NCBI GenBank assembly: GCA_001508835.1
Contig: LGFB01000098.1
Coordinates: 1-5,568, forward strand
DNA: 5,568 nucleotides
DNA from: a bacterium 42_11
GTDB lineage: Bacteria > Synergistota > GBS-1
Direction of reading: 5' to 3'
The position numbers and the translations under genes are program-made. Positions within the stretch are counted from its first letter, which is position 1; each line of letters opens with the position of its first letter. The notes under the pieces are model-generated. The model was not told the DNA's origin and made no database searches. It saw nothing but the letters and a program-made list of their open reading frames with translations. Shown here piece by piece: positions 1 to 4,678 of this stretch.

Positions 1-769
1 TTTCTTTTGCGAGCTCTATAGCGCTTTTTGACGAATCTACAGCTACTACCTTTTTAGCGCCGTATTTGAGGGCGTGTAGGGTAAAGCTTCCTGTGTAGCA
101 GAATACATCTAAGACTTCCGCGTCTTTTACCAAACCCTGTAGTGCTTTTCTGTTTTCCCTCTGGTCGAGGAAATAGCCTGTCTTTTGACCGTTCTCGATA
201 TCTATCAATATTCTTAGGCCGTTTTCTTCGATTAATATTTTGGTGTCAAAGTTTCCCCTTATTGGTCCCTTTATAGGAGGTAATCCTTCCTTTTCTCTTG
301 TTGCTACATCGCTTCTTTCATATATGCCTTTGGGGGCAAAGATTTCGGATAAAATGTCTATTATGATTTCTTTAAGTTTTTCCATTCCCAAGGTGAGGAA
401 TTGGGTTACTATTATATCTTCGAACTTGTCCACTATTAAGCCTGGCAAAAAGTCAGCTTCACTAAAGACGATCCTGCAGGAGTTAGTGTGGGTCAATCTT
501 CTCCTATATTCCCATGCTTTGACGATACGCCTTTTTAGAAATTCCCTATTTACTTCTTCGTCCTTTCTTGTTAAAATTCTTATGGCGAGTTTAGATAGAG
601 GGTTTAGATATCCCTTACCGAGGAAGCTTTTATTTTGATCGTATATGTCAATGATTTCTCCGGGTGAGGGATCTCCTTCTATTGTAAGGACTTCACTGCT
701 GTAAACCCATAAGAATCCTTTTAGAACCTTTTGGCGTGCTTTTTCACTAATTATTACTCTACTTTTCAT
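1..769 (-). CDS. RlmI-type class I SAM-dependent rRNA methyltransferase, N-terminal part (3' end beyond the window)
   Basis: This is the first 256 codons of a gene read leftward; it continues past base 1 without a stop. Translation of the complement shows a PUA-like N-terminal domain (about residues 1-70, with WVYSSEV at 21-27). It is followed by the RlmI/YccW signatures SEADFLPGLIVD (103-114), GQKTGYFLDQRENR (194-207) and SAM motif I VLDVFCYTGSFTLHAL (219-234), then the acidic ribose-binding position D245. The family methylates 23S rRNA; E. coli RlmI makes m5C1962. The DPP and catalytic-cysteine motifs would lie beyond the edge, so the exact target cannot be confirmed. The ATG at 769-767 is the only plausible start: upstream in frame there is no ATG, GTG or TTG before a TAG at 793-791. 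There is no Shine-Dalgarno sequence, but a strong promoter sits directly upstream. The gene diverges from the plus-strand operon. Confidence 0.9.
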   Translation of the reverse strand, partial: MKSRVIISEKARQKVLKGFLWVYSSEVLTIEGDPSPGEIIDIYDQNKSFLGKGYLNPLSKLAIRILTRKDEEVNREFLKRRIVKAWEYRRRLTHTNSCRIVFSEADFLPGLIVDKFEDIIVTQFLTLGMEKLKEIIIDILSEIFAPKGIYERSDVATREKEGLPPIKGPIRGNFDTKILIEENGLRILIDIENGQKTGYFLDQRENRKALQGLVKDAEVLDVFCYTGSFTLHALKYGAKKVVAVDSSKSAIELAKE

Positions 770-776
770 GGAAGCT

Positions 777-805
777 ATTTTATAAAAGCGCTAAAATGGA
801 GTCAA
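777..805 (-). promoter_or_regulatory. Strong sigma70/sigmaA-type promoter for the rRNA methyltransferase gene; likely leaderless
   Basis: On the minus strand, TTGACT (805-800) is a 5/6 match to the -35 box. It is followed by exactly 17 bp and then TAAAAT (782-777), a 5/6 match to the -10 box. Only 7 bases (776-770) separate the -10 box from the ATG, so transcription should begin at or within a base or two of the start codon. This agrees with the lack of any ribosome binding site in front of the gene and implies a leaderless mRNA. Confidence 0.7.
781..797 (+). promoter_or_regulatory. Possible -10 element(s) for the arsC-mgtE operon
   Basis: The plus-strand operon needs a promoter in or near the 61-bp divergent spacer. 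Two -10-like hexamers are present, TATAAA (781-786) and TAAAAT (792-797), but neither has a good -35 box 17 bp upstream (TCTACT and TGGAAG). Either would overlap the minus-strand promoter, so the two directions might compete or be regulated together. The ATTTTA/TAAAAT inverted pair (777-782 and 792-797) could also be an operator, but this is weak. Confidence 0.25.
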
Positions 806-819
806 GCCTTAATAAGAGG

Positions 820-823
820 GGAG
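820..823 (+). promoter_or_regulatory. Ribosome binding site of the arsC-like gene
   Basis: GGAG inside the purine-rich run AGAGGGGAGA lies 7 bases before the ATG at 831. A TAA at 813-815 closes the frame upstream, so this ATG is the only reasonable start. Confidence 0.7.
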
Positions 824-830
824 AATAGAT

Positions 831-1256
831 ATGGCCAAAAAGCGGGTTTTATTTATTTGTACACATAATTCGGCTAGGTCTCAGATGGCAGAAGGGCTTC
901 TTAATGCTCTTTATGGAGATTTGTATGAAGCTTACAGCGCAGGTACGGAACCAAAGGTTGTTAATCCTTATGCTGTAAGAGTTATGGCTGAGATAGGAAT
1001 AGATATCTCGCATCATAAATCTAAACATTTAAATGAGTTTTTAGGGAAGGAATTTGATTATGTTGTTACTGTGTGTGACAAAGCTCACCAATCTTGTCCG
1101 TTTTTCCCAGGGGGCAAGGAATACATCCATAAGGGATTTGAAGATCCTTCAGAGGTTACTGGGGGTGAAGAGGAGATATTGAATACCTTTAGGAAGGTGC
1201 GCGACGAGATAAAAATGTGGATTAAGGAGTTTTTTGGAGGGAAGCGCGCGGGATAA
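831..1256 (+). CDS. arsC: ArsC-type arsenate reductase (thioredoxin-coupled, LMW-PTPase fold)
   Basis: This cytoplasmic protein has 141 residues, the usual family length. It is predicted to reduce arsenate to arsenite through a cysteine relay recycled by thioredoxin. The N-terminal P-loop CTHNSARS (C10-X5-R16) followed by QMAEG is the LMW-PTPase/ArsC signature and holds the nucleophile. Two further cysteines, C82 and C89, sit in VTVCDKAHQSCPFFPG. C10, C82 and C89 match the redox triad numbering of Bacillus subtilis ArsC. D105 in the FEDPS segment is the expected general acid. A15 replaces a cysteine found at this place in some homologues that is not part of the relay. It is the first gene of the plus-strand run, 66 bp before mgtE. 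No ArsR, ArsB or Acr3 gene is visible beside it, so arsenic resistance as its actual role is inferred from the family. A protein tyrosine phosphatase role is less likely because all three redox cysteines are kept. Confidence 0.88.
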   Translation: MAKKRVLFICTHNSARSQMAEGLLNALYGDLYEAYSAGTEPKVVNPYAVRVMAEIGIDISHHKSKHLNEFLGKEFDYVVTVCDKAHQSCPFFPGGKEYIHKGFEDPSEVTGGEEEILNTFRKVRDEIKMWIKEFFGGKRAG

Positions 1257-1286
1257 TTTTTAGAGAGGTAGCAGATAACAACTTTC

Positions 1287-1314
1287 GAAAGGGGTGATTT
1301 TAGTGGGATAGTAA
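1287..1314 (+). promoter_or_regulatory. Near-perfect Shine-Dalgarno followed by a two-codon ORF, upstream of mgtE
   Basis: GAAAGGGGTGAT (1287-1298) matches the complement of the 16S rRNA 3' end (GAAAGGAGGTGAT) except for one missing A. Eight bases after GGGG lies GTG (1303-1305), ideal start spacing, but the frame reads GTG GGA TAG and then TAA (1312-1314). The mgtE frame itself begins at TTG 1323 with only a weak TAAG (1312-1315) in front of it. Either a minigene controls mgtE by reinitiation or drop-off, or one base is missing in the GGG run at 1305-1307. One extra G would put this GTG in frame with mgtE and add seven residues. Confidence 0.5.
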
Positions 1315-1322
1315 GAGAAAAT

Positions 1323-2675
1323 TTGAGATTTGATGAAGCAATACAAGCTATCGAGGAGAGGGATTGGAAACGAGCAAAGGAGATATTATCCTCCTGGTCA
1401 GCTCCTGATATTGCTGAATTGTTCAGAGAGATTGATCCTAAGGATAGGCCTTTGGTTTTGATATTATTACCTCCTGATCTTCAAGCAGATGTGTTCTTCG
1501 AGTTAGATAGTGGTATGCAGGAGTATATCTTTAAGGCTCTGCCAGATAGCCATGTAAAGTCCCTGATAGAGGAGCTTGACCCCGATGAGAGAACAAGGAT
1601 ATTTGAGCACCTCTCTCCAAGGCTTTTAAGAAGGCTTTTAAATCTATTGCCACCCGAAGAAAGGAAGGAAGCTCTTCAGCTTTTAGGTTATCCAGAAAAT
1701 AGTGTTGGAAGGTTGATGACCCCTGACTATGTTGCCATAAAGAGAAGCTGGACCATTGGTAAGGCTTTAGAGCATATCAGGGAATGGGGAAAAGATTCGG
1801 AGACAATAGATATAGTTTATGTGGTGGATGATAGCTGGAAGCTGCTTGATGATGTGCCTATAAGAAAGCTCCTTTTGGCAGATCCTGATCAAATCGTTGA
1901 ATCCGTGATGGATTTTGAGGTTGTTTCTATTACCGCTGACAAAGATCAGGAGGAGGCAATAAAGTTAGCAAGAAAGTATAACTTAATAGCTCTTCCGGTT
2001 ACTGATGCGGAAGGGCATCTTTTAGGTATAGTTACAATAGATGACCTTTTAGATGTTATGCAAGAAGAGCACACAGAAGATTTCGCCAAGTATTCTGCCA
2101 TAGAAGCCCTTCCAGAGAATATAGGTTTTCTCACTAACTTGAAGGAAGCTCCTATAAGAAAGATTTTGAGAAGCCGGCTTACCTGGCTTGCAATCCTTCT
2201 TATAATGGATTTTGTTACGGGGAGCATAATACAGTCTTTTGAAGAAACCATCTCAAGATATGTTGTTCTTGTGACTTTCCTTCCCGTTTTAGTTGATACC
2301 GCTGGAAATGCTGGGACTCAAGCCGCAACTCTTGTAATAAGGGCACTTGCACTTGAGACGGTGCGTTTAAGGGACTGGCTGTATTTACTTGGTAGGGAAT
2401 TATTAATTGCAAGCGCTTTGGGGATAATAATGGGTTTGGGGATTTCTATAATGGGTATAATAAGAAGTGGAAGTCTTGAGATATGCATGGTTGTCGTTTT
2501 GTCTATGGTTGTAAACGTTATTGTTGGCAGTATTGCAGGGGTTTTGTTACCGTTTATTTTTGTTAGTTTAAAGAAAGATCCGGCAGCTGCAAGTATGCCG
2601 CTTATTACCACTCTTGCGGATATTATTGGTACGGGGATTTATCTCGGTATAGCAACAATAATGCTTGGTATCTAA
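1323..2675 (+). CDS. mgtE: Magnesium channel/transporter MgtE
   Basis: This inner-membrane protein conducts Mg2+ inward and is gated by cytosolic Mg2+ through its soluble domains. Its 450 residues match the Thermus thermophilus MgtE length. The order is standard: a helical N domain rich in Asp/Glu (about 1-125); a CBS pair (about 128-255, starting VGRLMT at 128-133 and ending DDLLDVMQEEHTED at 240-253, the acidic Mg2+-sensing connector); then a five-helix membrane domain (about 287-450). The pore signature reads PVLVDTAGNAGTQ (321-333). The last helix keeps PLITTLADIIG, whose D433 corresponds to the pore aspartate D432 of the Thermus protein. In CBS1 the usual glycine before the last strand is replaced (KLLDDVPIRKLLLAD). 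The start used is TTG 1323. Its ribosome site is weak, while a much better one upstream leads into a two-codon ORF, so the true N-terminus may be seven residues longer. The 66-bp leader is too short for an M-box riboswitch. Confidence 0.93.
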   Translation: MRFDEAIQAIEERDWKRAKEILSSWSAPDIAELFREIDPKDRPLVLILLPPDLQADVFFELDSGMQEYIFKALPDSHVKSLIEELDPDERTRIFEHLSPRLLRRLLNLLPPEERKEALQLLGYPENSVGRLMTPDYVAIKRSWTIGKALEHIREWGKDSETIDIVYVVDDSWKLLDDVPIRKLLLADPDQIVESVMDFEVVSITADKDQEEAIKLARKYNLIALPVTDAEGHLLGIVTIDDLLDVMQEEHTEDFAKYSAIEALPENIGFLTNLKEAPIRKILRSRLTWLAILLIMDFVTGSIIQSFEETISRYVVLVTFLPVLVDTAGNAGTQAATLVIRALALETVRLRDWLYLLGRELLIASALGIIMGLGISIMGIIRSGSLEICMVVVLSMVVNVIVGSIAGVLLPFIFVSLKKDPAAASMPLITTLADIIGTGIYLGIATIMLGI

Positions 2676-2693
2676 ATGATGATATAGTAATAT
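2665..2693 (+). promoter_or_regulatory. Possible internal promoter before the methyltransferase/ATP-grasp fusion gene
   Basis: TTGGTA (2665-2670, 4/6 match to -35), a 17-bp gap and TAATAT (2688-2693, 4/6) overlap the 3' end of mgtE. A TATAAA (2691-2696) is nearby but badly spaced. This could give the downstream genes their own transcription, but the matches are modest in an AT-rich stretch. Confidence 0.22.
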
Positions 2694-2703
2694 AAAACTC
2701 GTG

Positions 2704-2713
2704 AGGAGAGTGA
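2704..2713 (+). promoter_or_regulatory. Ribosome binding site of the fusion gene
   Basis: AGGAGAGTGA is a close Shine-Dalgarno match. AGGAG (2704-2708) lies 12 bases before the ATG at 2721, slightly long. A TAA at 2718-2720 closes the frame immediately upstream, so the ATG at 2721 is the earliest possible start. Confidence 0.65.
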
Positions 2714-2720
2714 CTTTTAA

Positions 2721-4646
2721 ATGGAGAAGAAGCATGAGAAACAGAGAAAAGTTCTAGGTCCCGTTGATGATCTCGAGGAACATGTTCACCCTGATTGGTG
2801 GCGGAGAATATTTAACTCTATGTATCTGAAAACCGATGCTGATGTGGTTGAGGACAAGGGTATTACGAAGGCTGAAGTTGACCTTTTTATTGAAGTTTTA
2901 AAGCTTTCTCAAAATGAGAGGATATTGGACCTTTGTTGTGGACAAGGAAGGCACTCTCTTGAGCTTGCAAGGAGAGGGTTTAAAAACGTGGAAGGATTGG
3001 ACCGTTCGCACTATCTAATTCAGAAGGCCAAATCAAGAGCCAAAAGGGAAGGCCTGAATGTGAAGTTTAGAGAGGGAGATGCTCGTAAGTTGCCTTATCA
3101 AGCAGATAGTTTCGATGTGGTTATGCTTCTTGGTAACAGCTTTGGTTATTTCGAGACGGTTCAAGACGATATTAGAGTTTTAAAGGAGGTTTTTAGGGTT
3201 CTTAAGCCCCAAGGGCGAATTCTCATAGATGTGGCTGATGGGGAGTATCTTCGCAATAATTTTCAGGCGAGGTCTTGGGAGTGGATAGATAGGAAGCATT
3301 TTGTGTGTAGGGAACGTTCTTTATCGTGGGATAAGCAACGGTTAATTTCTCGTGAAGTTGTAACTCATGTGGAAAGGGGAGTTATAGCGGATCAGTTTTA
3401 TGCGGAAAGACTCTATACTCGTGAAAGCTTGAAAGAGATACTGAGCGCTGCTGGCTTTAGTGATATAACGATCCATGGAGAGGTCAGGTCCATGTCTCAG
3501 AGAAATCAGGACTTAGGAATGATGGAGCGAAGAATAATTATAACTGCGGTTGCTAAGAAGGAATGGACACCTGTAAGGAGGAGAAGAAAAGAGAGGATCC
3601 CTGTAGTAGCTGTACTGTTAGGCGACCCTAGGAAGGTTGATCCTTTGAAGCCTTCTGGCGTGTTTGATGACGATGATATTTACACTATTAACAAAATGAA
3701 GGAGGCACTAAGGGAACTTAGTGACTACAATTTTATATACCTTGATAATCACAATACCCTAATACATGACCTTCTGAAGCTTAAGGGTAAGATAGATTTC
3801 GTTTTTAACCTCTGTGATGAGGGATTCAATAACGATCCGCGAAAAGAACTTCATATTCCTGCGCTTCTGGAAATGCTTGATATACCTTATACCGGTGCTG
3901 GTCCGCAGTGTCTTGCTTACTGTTATGATAAATCCTTGGTGCGTGGTGTGGCTAAGGAAATGGGAATTCCTGTGCCTGAGGCTTTTTTCATCAAACCGGA
4001 GGATACTTCCTTTGAGCTTCCTTTTAGCTTTCCTGTAATAGTTAAGCCTAACTTTGGCGATTCTAGTTTTGGCATAACTCAGAGAAGCGTGGCTAATGAT
4101 GTTGAGGGGCTAATAAATGCCATATTGGAGATAAGAGAAAAATTTGGCTATGATAAACCGATTTTGGTGGAGGAGTTTTTAACCGGTAGCGACTTGAGCG
4201 TAGGTATTATAGGAAACCCGCCTGGAAGCTACATGGTTTTGCCGATTACAGAGGAAGATTATTCTGTTCTTCCGCCTGGTCTTCCACCTATTTGTGGTTA
4301 TGAAGCTAAGTGGTTGCCGGAATCTCCCTATTGGAACATAAAGTCTGTGCCCGCGAATTTGCCTGAGGAAACCGAGAAGTTTATTATAGAGTGCTGCTTA
4401 AAGTTATTTGAGAGATTAGAGGCAAGGGACTATTGTAGATTTGATTGGAGGCTTGACGCTCGAGGGGTTCCAAGATTGCTGGAGGTTAATCCTAACCCCG
4501 GGTGGTGCTGGGATGGGCATTTAGCTAAGATGGCCAAATTTGCTGGCCTTTCCTATTCAGGCATGTTAAAGGCTATTTTGGAGGCGGCTGAGCGACGTTT
4601 AGGGTTGCGTTCCCTTAATGGAGAGGTGTTGCGCGAAACTGCTTGA
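2721..4646 (+). CDS. Fusion protein: class I SAM methyltransferase + D-Ala-D-Ala-ligase-like ATP-grasp ligase
   Basis: This 641-residue soluble protein has two enzyme domains. Residues about 30-280 form a class I SAM-dependent methyltransferase: motif I ILDLCCGQGRHSL (68-80), ribose-binding D94 in EGLDRS, motif II GDARKLP (119-125), FDVVMLLGNSFGY (131-143), and the post-motif helix FRVLKPQGRILID (158-170). Residues about 293-627 form an ATP-grasp domain like D-alanine-D-alanine ligase: LLEMLDIPYTGAG (382-394), ATP-binding VIVKPNFGDSSFG (439-451, K442), ILVEEFLTGSDLSVG (481-495), and the metal/phosphate site RFDWRL...LLEVNPNPG with R573, D575, E588 and N590. The family joins a carboxylate to an amine through an acyl phosphate. 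Here the D-alanine-pocket residues of Ddl are not kept, so peptidoglycan D-Ala-D-Ala synthesis is unlikely. The linker 283-292 is basic (four Arg in a row). The product could be an N- or O-methylated dipeptide-like compound, which is inference. The exporter gene follows after 32 bp. Confidence 0.85.
   Translation: MEKKHEKQRKVLGPVDDLEEHVHPDWWRRIFNSMYLKTDADVVEDKGITKAEVDLFIEVLKLSQNERILDLCCGQGRHSLELARRGFKNVEGLDRSHYLIQKAKSRAKREGLNVKFREGDARKLPYQADSFDVVMLLGNSFGYFETVQDDIRVLKEVFRVLKPQGRILIDVADGEYLRNNFQARSWEWIDRKHFVCRERSLSWDKQRLISREVVTHVERGVIADQFYAERLYTRESLKEILSAAGFSDITIHGEVRSMSQRNQDLGMMERRIIITAVAKKEWTPVRRRRKERIPVVAVLLGDPRKVDPLKPSGVFDDDDIYTINKMKEALRELSDYNFIYLDNHNTLIHDLLKLKGKIDFVFNLCDEGFNNDPRKELHIPALLEMLDIPYTGAGPQCLAYCYDKSLVRGVAKEMGIPVPEAFFIKPEDTSFELPFSFPVIVKPNFGDSSFGITQRSVANDVEGLINAILEIREKFGYDKPILVEEFLTGSDLSVGIIGNPPGSYMVLPITEEDYSVLPPGLPPICGYEAKWLPESPYWNIKSVPANLPEETEKFIIECCLKLFERLEARDYCRFDWRLDARGVPRLLEVNPNPGWCWDGHLAKMAKFAGLSYSGMLKAILEAAERRLGLRSLNGEVLRETA
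3574..3599 (+). other. Internal Shine-Dalgarno-like sequence at the domain junction; possible fusion scar
   Basis: TAAGGAGG (3574-3581), a full match to the anti-SD core, falls exactly in the linker codons for VRRRR. No ATG, GTG or TTG lies within starting distance. The ATC codon 293 (3597-3599), one base from ATG, is placed where a stand-alone Ddl-like protein would begin, just before the first strand VVAVLLG (295-301). This suggests that two once separate, adjacent genes were joined. The SD could also make ribosomes pause between the domains. Confidence 0.4.
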
Positions 4647-4664
4647 GCTTTTAAACTGCTTAAA

Positions 4665-4671
4665 AAGGAGG
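4665..4671 (+). promoter_or_regulatory. Ribosome binding site that sets the start of the MFS transporter gene
   Basis: AAGGAGG is a very strong Shine-Dalgarno. An ATG at 4673 is only 1 base away, too close to be used. The in-frame TTG at 4679 is 7 bases away, which is ideal. TTG 4679 is therefore the preferred start. Confidence 0.7.
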
Positions 4672-4678
4672 GATGGCC

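Noticed and set aside
240..638. 132-codon plus-strand ORF
   Set aside because: It lies antisense inside the minus-strand methyltransferase gene, whose frame shows clear family motifs. The plus-strand translation has no recognisable domain and no ribosome site.
1282..1291. 10-bp palindrome CTTTCGAAAG before mgtE
   Set aside because: It folds to a stem of only three base pairs and overlaps the SD-like run. It is too small to call a terminator, operator or riboswitch.
1257..1322. M-box or other magnesium riboswitch before mgtE
   Set aside because: The gap is only 66 bases, far shorter than an M-box, and has no conserved stem structure or terminator.
1946..2611. Three minus-strand ORFs (1946-2251, 2215-2412, 2318-2611)
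   Set aside because: All lie opposite the well-supported mgtE gene, overlap each other, and show low-complexity translations with no motif.
3814..4038. 74-codon plus-strand ORF in another frame
   Set aside because: It is embedded in the ATP-grasp part of the fusion gene; the translation is a hydrophobic frame shadow with no motif.
4636..4661. Direct repeat AAACTGCTT (4636-4644 and 4653-4661), 17 bp apart, straddling the fusion gene's stop
   Set aside because: A 9-bp repeat within about 30 bp is expected by chance roughly once in a window this size, and no further copy or regulator gene supports an operator.
4649..4665. Inverted repeat TTTTAA/TTAAAA with a 5-base loop before the MFS gene, considered as a terminator
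   Set aside because: The stem is only six A-T pairs, has no G-C core and no following T-run, and ends in the ribosome site of the next gene.
4673..4675. ATG as the start of the MFS gene
   Set aside because: It is one base from the end of the AAGGAGG ribosome site; the in-frame TTG at 4679 has correct spacing. Using ATG would add only two residues.
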